A stretch of 59,360 nucleotides of DNA from contig JAFWYN010000024.1 in assembly GCA_017522685.1 (NCBI GenBank), positions 1 through 59,360 on the forward strand, given 5' to 3'. Of the stretch, positions 43,861 through 53,142 are shown one piece after another (within the stretch, counting starts at the first letter, position 1; each line of letters starts with the position of its first letter). Source of the DNA: Lachnospiraceae bacterium (GTDB lineage Bacteria; Bacillota_A; Clostridia; Lachnospirales; Lachnospiraceae). The notes under the pieces were generated by a model. It did no database searches and had not been told where the DNA came from. It was given only the letters and a program-made list of their open reading frames with translations. Both the position numbers and the translations under genes were made by a program.

Positions 43861-43942
43861 ATTTTTGTTTCACCGCATGCATGGAAACGTTTCCGAAACA
43901 GAAATATACCGGACCTGCCAGTCAATTAAGGAGGTTATGATT

Positions 43943-45229
43943 ATGATAAGCATCAGTAAATTCAGCTATGACAATCCAAGATATAAAAATCTGCTTGCCC
44001 GGGGAAGCAGTATCCCCGAGGAAGTGGAACGTACCGTAAAAGAGGTACTGAAAAATGTAAAGGAACGGGGCGATGAAGCGCTGTATGAATATATGCAGAC
44101 CTTTGACCGGGTGGATATCGGCAAAATCGGCCTTATGGTTACGGAGGAAGAATTTGCAATAGCACGCGAAAAAGTCGCAGATTCCTTTAAAGACGCAGTA
44201 CAAAAAGCCTGTGCCAATCTGTTTCTGTTTCACAAAAGACAGGTTTCCACAGGTTTTACGGAGACCTATGACAATGGTGCCGTGATGGAACGTAAATATA
44301 CGCCCTTAAACAGTGTGGCGGTAACCGTACCCGGCAATATGGCGCCTTTGATTTCCACCCTTTGTATGAACCTGGTGCCTGCACTGGTAGCCGGTGTGCC
44401 CAATATTTATATTCTGACCAAGCCTAAGGCCGATGGTTCCATTGACGAGAGGTTACTGTATGTGGCCGACTATTTGGGTGTGAAAAATTTCTATAAAATC
44501 TGCGGTTCCCAGGGCCTGGCTGCGGTAGCCTATGGCACGCAGACCGTAAAAAAAGTGGATGCCATCACCGGACCCGGCAATAATTATACCCAGATGACTA
44601 AGAAGCTGTTGTTCGGAGAGGTGAAAATCGACTCCATCGCAGGCCCTTCGGAAATCGCCATTATTGCTGATGAAAAGGCGAACCCTACCTTTATCGCCGC
44701 AGATATGATGTCCCAGGCAGAGCATGGTACCGGCTTTGAAGCCAGCACAACCTTCTGCACATCATGGGACCAGGCTGAGGCAATCAAGGCTGAGGTGAAC
44801 CGCCTCTGTGCAGAAAACAGCCTTGTAGATGCCACTGCCAAATCCTTTGAAAACTATGGGGATATCTTCGTGGTGGATTCCTTACAGGAAGCAGTAGAGG
44901 CTGTAAATAAACTGGCCCCCGAACACGCCGAAATCCTGGCTGAGGAGGCGGAAACCCTTCTTCCCGGACTTACCAATGCGGGCGCCGTCTTTGTAGGTGA
45001 ATACAGTACCGAGCCGGTAGGGGATTACTTCTGTGGTACCAACCACATCCTTCCCACCTGCGGTACTGCCCGCTTCTCTTCGGGTATGTCCGTGCAGGAA
45101 TTCATGCGTGGCTATAGTGTCATCCGCTATCCCGAAAATGCCCTGAAAGAAAATGCCGACTCCATCATAGAGCTGGCGAAGGCTGAAGGAATGTATGCAC
45201 ATGCCTTGGCTGTGAAAGTAAGAAAATAG
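43943..45229 (+). CDS. hisD: Histidinol dehydrogenase
   Basis: The 428-residue enzyme catalyses the last two oxidations of histidine synthesis. Key residues are present: zinc ligands in MMSQAEHGTG (Gln and His), GDYFCGTNH (Asp) and MYAHALAVK (His), and the catalytic Glu-His pair in LAPEHAEIL. Length matches the family. The start at 43943 is eight bases after AAGGAGG. No other his gene is nearby, so this is an orphan copy, which may instead oxidise a related alcohol. Its leader carries a promoter-proximal terminator. Confidence 0.93.
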   Translation: MISISKFSYDNPRYKNLLARGSSIPEEVERTVKEVLKNVKERGDEALYEYMQTFDRVDIGKIGLMVTEEEFAIAREKVADSFKDAVQKACANLFLFHKRQVSTGFTETYDNGAVMERKYTPLNSVAVTVPGNMAPLISTLCMNLVPALVAGVPNIYILTKPKADGSIDERLLYVADYLGVKNFYKICGSQGLAAVAYGTQTVKKVDAITGPGNNYTQMTKKLLFGEVKIDSIAGPSEIAIIADEKANPTFIAADMMSQAEHGTGFEASTTFCTSWDQAEAIKAEVNRLCAENSLVDATAKSFENYGDIFVVDSLQEAVEAVNKLAPEHAEILAEEAETLLPGLTNAGAVFVGEYSTEPVGDYFCGTNHILPTCGTARFSSGMSVQEFMRGYSVIRYPENALKENADSIIELAKAEGMYAHALAVKVRK

Positions 45230-45239
45230 GGGTACATAA

Positions 45240-45271
45240 AAGGACTTTGCAGGAATTCCTGCAAAGTCCTT
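45240..45271. terminator. Bidirectional terminator after hisD
   Basis: A perfect 32-base palindrome, AAGGACTTTGCAGGAA followed by its exact reverse complement, lies just after the hisD stop codon and before the convergent pseudogene. The T run is weak. Confidence 0.75.
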
Positions 45272-45282
45272 GGTATTTATGA

Positions 45283-45850
45283 TTATTTTTTCTTTTTGGA
45301 AACCACTACTATGACGAATATCGTTGTTAATAAAATCGCCAGTGCCGCCGCTCCTCCCAACACATATCGGATAGTGTTACTATCTTCTTTGGCATCAATC
45401 GTTTCTACCACTTCATGGGTTTCCTGTGAGGTTGGTTCTTCTTTGGACACCTCTCCCGTTTCTGCCGGTGCTTCACTTACTGCCGGCATATTGGACCCCC
45501 AAAAGATAATTCAAACTGGCCGTAAAGCCAAACTCCCCACTATGCTCTATGCTGAATTTCACAAGCTTCGTATCACCGAAAAATTCTTCTACTCCGGCAT
45601 CCTGAAAGCCTTCCGAATCAGGAGTGATTTTCAGGGAAATATTGCCGTCAGGTACCTGTACGATATCTTTTCCGTAGATACTCCAGGTATAGTCCGGCTC
45701 CTCCACCTTGATGGTTTTGTCCTTGCCCTTAATCTGTTCCAAATCATAGTCTTCCACCGTGGTATTGGGCAGTCCGGGACCCCAATTGGTACTTTCATCC
45801 TTCTTGTGGAGTGTATAAGTATAGCATATAGAAGATAATATAGGGAACCA
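45283..45850 (-). pseudogene. Truncated and frameshifted membrane-anchored surface protein
   Basis: On the minus strand, an open frame from 45850 encodes a beta-rich extracellular-like segment (DESTNWGPGLPNTT ... YTWSIYGKDIVQVPDGNISLKI ... FGDTKLVKFSIEHSGEFGFTASLNYLLG). The frame then breaks at a G5 run (45496-45500). In the next frame it continues SNMPAVSEAPAETGE, a Thr/Glu-rich linker, one membrane helix (YVLGGAAALAILLTTIFVIVVV) and KKKK. Removing one G joins the parts. No signal peptide or N-terminal domain remains, so the gene is both 5'-truncated and frameshifted. It borders the repeat-rich region at the start of the defence island. Confidence 0.7.
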
Positions 45851-46532
45851 TTAATATATCATATTATAGGATTCTCGCGTCACTCGCAACATAGTTTCTC
45901 ATGCGCGGGCTTGCGCCCAATGATTAAGCCAAAATAACCCCATAGGAATGCAAGATTCTCATGGGCTAAAATGCGCGAAAATTCACCTCCGCGGTCTGAT
46001 TTTGCTTATTTAGGAACTTAATTGTTACGGTTTTTGCCGTTTTTGACGAGTATTTGCGGTATTTTACCTATTATTTAGCCTTTTTCCGGGGGAAATGTAT
46101 CGGATTCGTATCACGGATTTGAGGATGCACTACGTGTATCACGCCCCTTTTGTCCGTGTCCGAACGACACTGTTTTCGTCCACCTAGGGATATTGTAGCA
46201 TGGGCGAACCGGAATGCAAAATGATTCTTTTGAAAATTCGTTCGACCTTCGTTGATTAGTGGGTAGGTGGTCGAACTTGGAGCAATTTTGCCCGTGTATC
46301 ACGGCTTGTTTGAAGGTAGGTGGGCGAACGGGAAAGTAAGTAGGAAACGGGTGTGATACGATTTAAGTAAAAGTACACACAAGCTGTTCGCGTGTGTATC
46401 TTTCGTCGAAGTATTAAAAAAGGAAGCCGGACGCATCCAACTCCCTTAGGCATAGTCCGCAGACGTCCGCCGCAATTCTATAATATATTATGCCATATTG
46501 ATAACTTTTATGCAATAGAACCTTTGCATTTT
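45851..46532. other. Gene-free region with degenerate repeats
   Basis: About 680 bases without a credible gene. Repeated motifs include GTGTATCAC (46134 and 46293), GGTAGGTGG(T/G)CGAAC at 46262 and 46315 (53 bases apart), and the inverted pair GTTCGACC (46240-46247) and GGTCGAAC (46269-46276). The repeated palindrome at 45931-45968 is described separately. A hairpin GCGCGGGCTTGCGCCC lies near 45903. The region may hold decayed mobile or repeat DNA at the island edge. Confidence 0.5.
45931..45968. repeat. Flanking palindromic repeat, left copy (degenerate)
   Basis: The sequence AAAATAACCCCATAGGAATG continues CAAGATTCTCATGGGCTA and matches the element at 58692-58730 over about 38 bases with few changes. 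The right arm is damaged (ATTCTCATGGG instead of GCATTCCTATGGG). The two copies bracket the whole defence island. Confidence 0.65.
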
Positions 46533-47507
46533 CTACAAATATTTTTTCAATAAATTTAACTTCGTTCTGGTATCTGTATATACTATAGTGTTAAAAATAG
46601 ACGTAGAAACCTTTCCTCTAAGTTCTTCGCAATACTTTTCAAACAAACGAATGAATGCCAAGATTTTCTTCTTTGGACACTCCAATAATTTCATCATAAA
46701 GCTTATAAGAATCACATAATCAACTATAGATTCAAATGTGATGTTACTAATTCCGGTTTCTGCACTTATACATTTAGCAATTCTTAAATTAACCTTACCT
46801 GTTTTAAATCGAGTATCGAAAATCGTATTATTATGTGCAACAGCATTTCTTAAATCTTTTAAAGCATATACTATCAATGGCAGCAATTTTCCATCTCGAT
46901 CATAGGCAACCTTTATTCCCACACTTTTAGAAACCTTTTTTCCGGTATTTTGGTCTAAGCAATCTACAAGTGTGCCAAATTCACCAAGGCTTATTAACTC
47001 AAATATTGCCCATATAGGCAGCGGTTGGTCCTTGTCATAGTAATGATTCACTATAAATCGCTTACCATAATCTCTGGAAATAAGACTATATACTTTATTT
47101 CTGAGATTCATTCTCTTATTAATTGCTTTTTTATATTCATTACTACCTATCGGATATGCTTTGTAATCCGTTAATAATTTAGCATAAATATCTGCAAATC
47201 TTTTGCTTTTAGACTCTTCCAAAATGACTTCTAAAACATAGTTTTTAAATGTAGTTTCCAAAAACATTATTTCCGGATAGAACATTGTCTTAATAGACAT
47301 GTCAAAATCATAGATCGCCTGCACTTCATCAAAGGAATTGAATGCATATGTATTCGCTGGGTTATTATGATAACGATACCCCTTATATCCATGAAAATAG
47401 CCCATATATCTAAGTTTCTTCTTATCACCACTTCCAGAAATGTTTAATCCCTTTACATCGCGCATATATGCCATTAACGCATTGATACTTTTAGGTTTCT
47501 TTTGCAT
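46533..47507 (-). CDS. Abi-family (AbiD/AbiF-like) abortive infection protein with HEPN motif
   Basis: The 324-residue product has the Abi_2-type layout: SINALMAYMRDVKGLNISG at the N-terminus, YFHGYKGYRY, then helices with LRNAVAHNNTIF near residues 217-229. The RNAVAH stretch fits the RxxxxH HEPN ribonuclease motif. Related proteins stop phage infection by degrading RNA or act as RNA-targeting toxins. It is at the island edge, AT-rich and monocistronic in appearance. Confidence 0.82.
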   Translation of the reverse strand: MQKKPKSINALMAYMRDVKGLNISGSGDKKKLRYMGYFHGYKGYRYHNNPANTYAFNSFDEVQAIYDFDMSIKTMFYPEIMFLETTFKNYVLEVILEESKSKRFADIYAKLLTDYKAYPIGSNEYKKAINKRMNLRNKVYSLISRDYGKRFIVNHYYDKDQPLPIWAIFELISLGEFGTLVDCLDQNTGKKVSKSVGIKVAYDRDGKLLPLIVYALKDLRNAVAHNNTIFDTRFKTGKVNLRIAKCISAETGISNITFESIVDYVILISFMMKLLECPKKKILAFIRLFEKYCEELRGKVSTSIFNTIVYTDTRTKLNLLKKYL

Positions 47508-47593
47508 TCACACCATACTCCTTTAATAGTAACCTTCTCAATAATAATTTTTAATGGCAATTCCTATTGAATATCAACAGCATAATATTCTTT

Positions 47594-48157
47594 CTACATA
47601 AACTCCCCTTCCGTCCAATCAAACAAATAATCCGGATCATTCCAATACTTTATTTCCCCATACTCTCGCTCATACACACCGAATTTCTGCCTTGCTTTCT
47701 GCAGCGTCCTTTCATACTCTATGTGATTAAAAGGACTATAAAGCTCCGCCTCTTCTTCACTGCATCCCACAGTCCGCAGGTGCGGTTTCTTATCCGAAGA
47801 CTTGGGGTTCACTTCATACACCCACTTCACCGGTTCCGGATGACACCGGCTATGTGTGTAAACCGTCTCAAAATATTCTTCCCAGGAATACTTCCTCCCA
47901 TATTCATCATAAATTTCCAAGTCCGCCTGATGCTCCCGGTAAAACGCCTCCAGCTTCCGAAAACTATCAAACGCACTATGCCTCTGAAACAAAGGCCGCC
48001 ATCCGCAACTTAATTTATTCAGGTGACACCGATAACCAAGATACGGCTCATCCACGATGGTATACTCCTCGCCAAGCACGCCCCACTCCGATTTCTCTGC
48101 AAAACAAGTCTGCATCAGTTCCTTATTCCTGCTCATAAAATAATAATTGGTTCCCAT
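47594..48157 (-). CDS. Hypothetical protein, 187 residues, MGTNYY type
   Basis: A soluble acidic protein that starts MGTNYYFMSRNKELMQTCF and is rich in Tyr, Trp and Glu. It contains GYRCHLNKLSCGWRPLFQ and ends EIKYWNDPDYLFDWTEGEFM. Similar short proteins starting MGTNYY occur in mobile elements and phages, but I cannot name a function. Codon use is less AT-rich than its island neighbours. No catalytic motif was seen. Confidence 0.6.
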   Translation of the reverse strand: MGTNYYFMSRNKELMQTCFAEKSEWGVLGEEYTIVDEPYLGYRCHLNKLSCGWRPLFQRHSAFDSFRKLEAFYREHQADLEIYDEYGRKYSWEEYFETVYTHSRCHPEPVKWVYEVNPKSSDKKPHLRTVGCSEEEAELYSPFNHIEYERTLQKARQKFGVYEREYGEIKYWNDPDYLFDWTEGEFM

Positions 48158-48271
48158 GACAATCCTCCTCTCCCAAATAGAAATATCCTCTTACCGGAAC
48201 CCATTCAAAGGTCCTGATAAAAGGATATCTCAAAGTCAAGTCTTTGTCATTGGACAGATAGTCCAAAACAC

Positions 48272-48583
48272 TTATGCGGCCATCTGCAGACGCTGGGCGT
48301 AGTATAAAAGGCGCTTGTCCTTCGGCTCCTGCGCCACCTTATACAAGCCTATATTCATAGGCTGTCCCTGCAAAACCAGCAGTTCTTCCATATGCACACC
48401 AAGGAGAATGCTTAAGGCATAAAGTTTCTCTACCGTTGGCAGATTCTGACCTTTAAACCAACGATAAATCGGCTGCGGACAGGAGAGGTTTAAATACTCT
48501 TGAATGTACTTCACATCATAGCCTGCCAGTTTGAACATGATTTTTAGTTTTTGTCCGGTTCGTTGTTGATCGATGGGGTGCAT
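48272..48583 (-). CDS. XRE-like helix-turn-helix protein
   Basis: The 103-residue product has a helix-turn-helix region (IMFKLAGYDVKYIQEYLNLSCPQPIYRWFKGQNLPTVEKLYALSILLGV, about 15-63) of the Cro/XRE type. It starts seven bases after AAAGGAG and follows a 77-residue gene by 16 bases, so both are cotranscribed. It may control the island genes. Confidence 0.72.
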   Translation of the reverse strand: MHPIDQQRTGQKLKIMFKLAGYDVKYIQEYLNLSCPQPIYRWFKGQNLPTVEKLYALSILLGVHMEELLVLQGQPMNIGLYKVAQEPKDKRLLYYAQRLQMAA

Positions 48584-48599
48584 GGTGGGACTCCTTTCG

Positions 48600-48833
48600 T
48601 TACATCATTCGTTGTCTTTTAAAGTATTCATCAAGCAAAATCAAACATTGAAGTGTTGCAATATCCCTATATTGCGGTGCCAACTCGTCTGCACTTTTCA
48701 GAAAATCTTCCAGCTTGTGAACACACTCAAAAGTCTTTATCATTTGAGCATTATGAAATTGTTGTTGCTGACGCATCTGTTCCCGAATACTTACCTCGTT
48801 AAATATTCCATATATTGGATTATAGTATCCCAT
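48600..48833 (-). CDS. Small hypothetical protein, 77 residues
   Basis: The product starts MGYYNPIYGIFNEVSIREQM and is predicted helical (QQQQFHNAQMIKTFECVHKLEDFLKSADELAP). No family recognised. It precedes the XRE-like gene in one transcript and lies downstream of the GHKL gene. A GGGAGG site precedes the start. Confidence 0.6.
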   Translation of the reverse strand: MGYYNPIYGIFNEVSIREQMRQQQQFHNAQMIKTFECVHKLEDFLKSADELAPQYRDIATLQCLILLDEYFKRQRMM

Positions 48834-48985
48834 GTTGCATACCTCCCTCTGGTCTATATAATTAAATTATCTGACCGTTTTCCAGGAAATGCAACACTTT
48901 CTGATTGACAAAACAGGACATTATGCGACACATAAAACATTATATAACTATTTATCAAAACAGCTTAAATCTACCTTCGTGCAAA

Positions 48986-50896
48986 TTATAATTTCATTTT
49001 CATTTGAGCCGGTTCTTTTAATGCCTTTTCAACTAAGCTTTCGTCATTAAAACTATTATAATGTTCTTCAAGTGTCTGTTTCAATCCAAACAACTTAGCA
49101 TTAGCAGTTTCAACTAAATGTCCATATGTCAAGACATCTACAGTTCCACTATCCGAAACTTTGTGAACATCTATATCTCCAATTTCACAGCCTACAACAA
49201 ATGCATGGATATTTGAAGTTTTATGCAATATCCCTGATTTCTTTATCTGTCTCACATAATTCTCTGCTTGAAACACTTCCTGCGGGCCTATTTCAAATCC
49301 ACCTCTTTTTAATTCAATAATCAAAACCTGATCTGGCTTCATTATACCACCAGCTTCATTGTCTATTCTGTCCGTGCATACCGCTCTCACAGTAGATTTC
49401 TTTAAACAAACAATATCCGGACGTTTTCTAGGATTCGCAATTGCTGAAGTATCATAGTCATCATCTTTAAACAATGTCTTTACAACTGTGTTCAAAGCTC
49501 GATTTGATACAAACATTGGCGAATCAAATTCTGCTCCAAAAAGCCAACGTGCCGCTAAAACCATCGGATGTAGCGTATGTAGTTCATCAGTTTCACGTTT
49601 TTCGTATACGCGGCTTATCGCTTCTACGACCAATATTCTCCGATCTATTTCATCAATAACATTTACAATATCATTGATATCCCAATTTTTTAATAAATCT
49701 GACAATTTATCTAATTCATCAGGTTGCATATTACTTAATTGCGCAAGTAACTCCTGCCCTTTTTTAGCTCTTTGTATTTTCATTAAAGATTCGACCGAAC
49801 ATCGCAACACCTCTGGAGTCATCATTGGATTAGTATTTGATAGCACATCCATGAACGCAGACACTTCACGTTTTTCAGACAGTGAAAGCCCCTCTAGTTC
49901 TTCCCTTTTGTCCTCTATTACTTCTGCCTTTATATCTTCTACGTGTGTTTTCATCACAACACCAACTAAATCATTTACCACTTCTTTTACCGCTGAATAC
50001 ACATTATCCATTACACTAGAATCCAAGAAGCCAGTCCAGTCCGGTAGCACTTCATCTATAATATCATCTGACTGAACAATTATCGTATATCTTTTAGCAA
50101 CTCTATATCGCGCGTCCATAAATTGATATCTACCATACGACCACGCCGGATTTCCAACAAGTCTCCCACATACCCAAAAGGCAATACCATGTTGCTGTGA
50201 ACTTAATGCACCTTTTGTAGAATCAATAATTGCAACACTAAGTTTTTTCCCATTTGTCGTTTCAAGATTCTTTTGTTCAACAACCCCTTCACATGTTGTA
50301 AGAGATAACAATTCTCCATTTATACTTACTTCGAACTGTGGATCATAAATAAATCTTGCAGCAAGTATTTCTTTTATAACCGCAATATTTGGAATATTCC
50401 TATTTGCATACGCATGAATCTCTGTTCCATGCCCTTCTTTAGAATAATTCCTTCTATTAATTATTTTAAAAGGCTCTTCCCCTGAGGACATTTCAATCGT
50501 GCATTCAAAACAGATACCGTTTTTATATGTCATGACCGTATATCTATCAGAAAAACAAAACATACCATGTCTGCCAACTCCATTTCTTCCATATGCAATC
50601 CTTTTCCGTTTTTCATCTGCTATAGTTTCTGGAAAAGTTACATACTTACCTTGGTGTTTTGTACGATTATAATTTAATGTCATCCACCGTTCATCGAATT
50701 CCTCTTCTGTCATGCCACATCCATTATCTTTTATACTTATCTGCTTAAAATCTGCATAAGGCAACATAATATCAACTTTTAGCGCTCCTGCGTCCCATGC
50801 ATTTGCCACTAACTCAGTTAACGCTATATCTGGAGAAGATGTGATTGCTCTATTATTTCTAAACAAATAGCCCTCTTCAAATTTAATTTCAGCCAT
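48986..50896 (-). CDS. GHKL (Hsp90-like) ATPase fused to a PD-(D/E)XK nuclease-like domain
   Basis: The 636-residue protein has an N-terminal GHKL ATPase (about 1-250) with N box ELVANAWDAGA, G1 box DNGCGM and G2 box GRNGVGRHGMF. A middle helical part spans about 290-480. The C-terminal part (about 490-600) shows RPDIVCL and, about 35 residues later, VLIIELKRGG followed by AENYVRQIKKSG and FVVGCEI. This fits the D ... ExK core of PD-(D/E)XK nucleases. It is the last gene of the five-gene operon and likely the effector or sensor of a defence system. It starts after GGAGG. Similar GHKL-nuclease fusions occur in defence contexts, but I cannot tie this one to a named system. Confidence 0.8.
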   Translation of the reverse strand: MAEIKFEEGYLFRNNRAITSSPDIALTELVANAWDAGALKVDIMLPYADFKQISIKDNGCGMTEEEFDERWMTLNYNRTKHQGKYVTFPETIADEKRKRIAYGRNGVGRHGMFCFSDRYTVMTYKNGICFECTIEMSSGEEPFKIINRRNYSKEGHGTEIHAYANRNIPNIAVIKEILAARFIYDPQFEVSINGELLSLTTCEGVVEQKNLETTNGKKLSVAIIDSTKGALSSQQHGIAFWVCGRLVGNPAWSYGRYQFMDARYRVAKRYTIIVQSDDIIDEVLPDWTGFLDSSVMDNVYSAVKEVVNDLVGVVMKTHVEDIKAEVIEDKREELEGLSLSEKREVSAFMDVLSNTNPMMTPEVLRCSVESLMKIQRAKKGQELLAQLSNMQPDELDKLSDLLKNWDINDIVNVIDEIDRRILVVEAISRVYEKRETDELHTLHPMVLAARWLFGAEFDSPMFVSNRALNTVVKTLFKDDDYDTSAIANPRKRPDIVCLKKSTVRAVCTDRIDNEAGGIMKPDQVLIIELKRGGFEIGPQEVFQAENYVRQIKKSGILHKTSNIHAFVVGCEIGDIDVHKVSDSGTVDVLTYGHLVETANAKLFGLKQTLEEHYNSFNDESLVEKALKEPAQMKMKL

Positions 50897-50937
50897 CTCT
50901 TATTCCTCCACTCTCCATATCAAGATATATGAATATT

Positions 50938-53142
50938 TTAAAATTCTTCCTCAATCGCTACCCAATGTTCATCCGACATACTTTCCGCAAATTCAGTATT
51001 ATTGATATACAACTGTTCATCCTCATCACGCACGAATCCCCATTTCAATCCATACTGTTCTGCATATCGTTTGAACGCCAAAAACTTATTACCCATCTGC
51101 ATATCAATGTTTTTGCTATGACCGGACACTTCGCCGCCTTTAGTTTCAATCAACCAAGTTTCACCATTTTCTTTCTGTACAATATAATCCGGATAGAACA
51201 GCCATTGTTTTTGTAATGCATCTGTATATACGATTGACAGATACTGCTGCCCCGCATCGCCATTCTTATAAAACCACTTTACCTCATCATTATTTTCGCA
51301 ATAACGCTCAAATAATCTTTCCGGCAACGATCTTGTTCTGTCTGTACAAAAAGCGGTAGTATATTTCCAGTATGCATACAAACGAAACTCTTGCTCTTTC
51401 TTTACTTCACTGAACTTATACATCTCCTGCTCCGGAATTGTAAACTTATCCGTTTTAGGTTCCAAAACAAGAGATTGCTGAACATTCATCTGGCTGGTTA
51501 CATGCTTAAAATCCAGTTTTAATTTCTGGGTATTATTAATAATAAATGCATAAAAAGCATTTGTATCCAATGCCAAGAATTTGTATTTATTGTTCTTGCC
51601 TTTACGGAACATTCTTTCCAAAATAGCTTTTACTTTCTGAGACTGCATACCGGTCACTTTCTTAATTTCGTCTACCGCATGCAACAAATAAATACCATGA
51701 GTATGTGTATTTACCTGTGTCTTCATAATAATCTGACGATGAGAATCCTGCTTTGCCAATTCTTCTGTTGTACGGAATATTCCACGCAAAACATGACTAT
51801 CAATTTCTTCATCAAAATTATAGCCTGCACCTTCCAGATTTACTCTGTTATTCTCGTTATTTCCGGTTAATGAATATGTATTCTTAAAATATTCATGTAC
51901 CTTCAGAAGTGTCTCACGCTCACCAAGGCCATCATAATCAAGGTTACGCAATTCCTTAGTAAGTGTAAAACCTTTTACCTCATCCTTCAGGAACAAACGT
52001 CTCAACTGGTAAGCCTTGTCCAAAGAAGACAGTAATCCTTCCTTGTATTTTGTATCTAGTGTATACAGATAGCAAAAGTCTAAAACATTCAATCCATAGT
52101 GCTTGCGTTCCGGCATTCGTCGTATACGTCCAATCGTCTGTATCTGAAATTCTTCACTTCCACCTTCACGTAATTTAACTAAAATTTTTGCACGTGGGCA
52201 GTCCCAACCGGTAGATATCGCTTGCTTCATAAGCAAAAACGCAGGTGCACCATCCAACGCAGTCAAATCATCGGATACCATTTTATCATCACTCATCCAG
52301 ATATTAACCATACCGTTGTCATAGGTATAGCCCATTGATTCTAATTTTTCTTCAACCGCCTTAATCGTTTCCGGTTGTCCTGCCGGAAATTGAATCAAAA
52401 CAAGCGGACGAATATTTGCACCTACCAACTTATAATTCTCTGCAATCTCCTTACGTTTTTCGTCCGCCAAATCAAGCAAATAATCATAGTCATTAGTTAT
52501 CTGTATATCTTCATCTACACCTTCATTGACATAGATTGCACGAGTAATCAAACCTGCATTGATTACTTCGTCTTCCGGTATCTCATAAAACTCCTGATGA
52601 CTCACTTTAGTCGCCGTAGCAGACACACGAATAATATTTTTTGCTGCAAAGGCATTAATAATATCATTTGCCTTACTAGTATTATTGGTATGTTCCTCAT
52701 CAATAATTACAACAAAATTGGTTCCGTCTTTATGAGCATCTGCTATCCTATCAAAAAGATTTTGACGTTCACCATCTTTTAACGCATTATTTCCTCGTTT
52801 GGTTACAAGTTCCCAGTTAATAAATGTAATACTCCCTGGTGTAAATCCGGTTAATAACGAGTAGAGTAAATTTCTTGTATCTCTCTGAGGCGTAATACGC
52901 TCCATTTGTTCCTTGCTCTGCTCTTCCAGATCCCCCTTGCCAGGACAAAGCCAAACAAATGCAGTATTGCCATCCGTATTGTTTAAATACTCGTCAATAT
53001 ACTTGATAAGAATAATTGTTTTACCCGCACCTGTTGGCGCCTTAACTGTTATCACTTTCTTGCTATCCTTTTCAACAGTCTTCTGAATTAAGAAATTAAC
53101 ACAATCATTCTGAAATTCAAAATCCTTAATTTCCTTTACCAT
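50938..53142 (-). CDS. Type III restriction enzyme Res-like helicase-nuclease
   Basis: The 734-residue protein has SF2 helicase motifs: Walker A APTGAGKT (near 34-41), Walker B IDEEH (near 146-150), SATATK, TGWDCPRAKILVKLREG and motif VI QTIGRIRR (near 337-344). The C-terminal part has FYPDYIVQ followed by WLIETKGGE (near 651-680), the PD-(D/E)XK core of type III endonucleases. It is shorter than usual Res subunits (about 900-1000). ATGGTAA at 53136-53142 overlaps the mod stop codon, so translation is coupled. It would cut DNA lacking the Mod methyl mark. Confidence 0.88.
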   Translation of the reverse strand: MVKEIKDFEFQNDCVNFLIQKTVEKDSKKVITVKAPTGAGKTIILIKYIDEYLNNTDGNTAFVWLCPGKGDLEEQSKEQMERITPQRDTRNLLYSLLTGFTPGSITFINWELVTKRGNNALKDGERQNLFDRIADAHKDGTNFVVIIDEEHTNNTSKANDIINAFAAKNIIRVSATATKVSHQEFYEIPEDEVINAGLITRAIYVNEGVDEDIQITNDYDYLLDLADEKRKEIAENYKLVGANIRPLVLIQFPAGQPETIKAVEEKLESMGYTYDNGMVNIWMSDDKMVSDDLTALDGAPAFLLMKQAISTGWDCPRAKILVKLREGGSEEFQIQTIGRIRRMPERKHYGLNVLDFCYLYTLDTKYKEGLLSSLDKAYQLRRLFLKDEVKGFTLTKELRNLDYDGLGERETLLKVHEYFKNTYSLTGNNENNRVNLEGAGYNFDEEIDSHVLRGIFRTTEELAKQDSHRQIIMKTQVNTHTHGIYLLHAVDEIKKVTGMQSQKVKAILERMFRKGKNNKYKFLALDTNAFYAFIINNTQKLKLDFKHVTSQMNVQQSLVLEPKTDKFTIPEQEMYKFSEVKKEQEFRLYAYWKYTTAFCTDRTRSLPERLFERYCENNDEVKWFYKNGDAGQQYLSIVYTDALQKQWLFYPDYIVQKENGETWLIETKGGEVSGHSKNIDMQMGNKFLAFKRYAEQYGLKWGFVRDEDEQLYINNTEFAESMSDEHWVAIEEEF

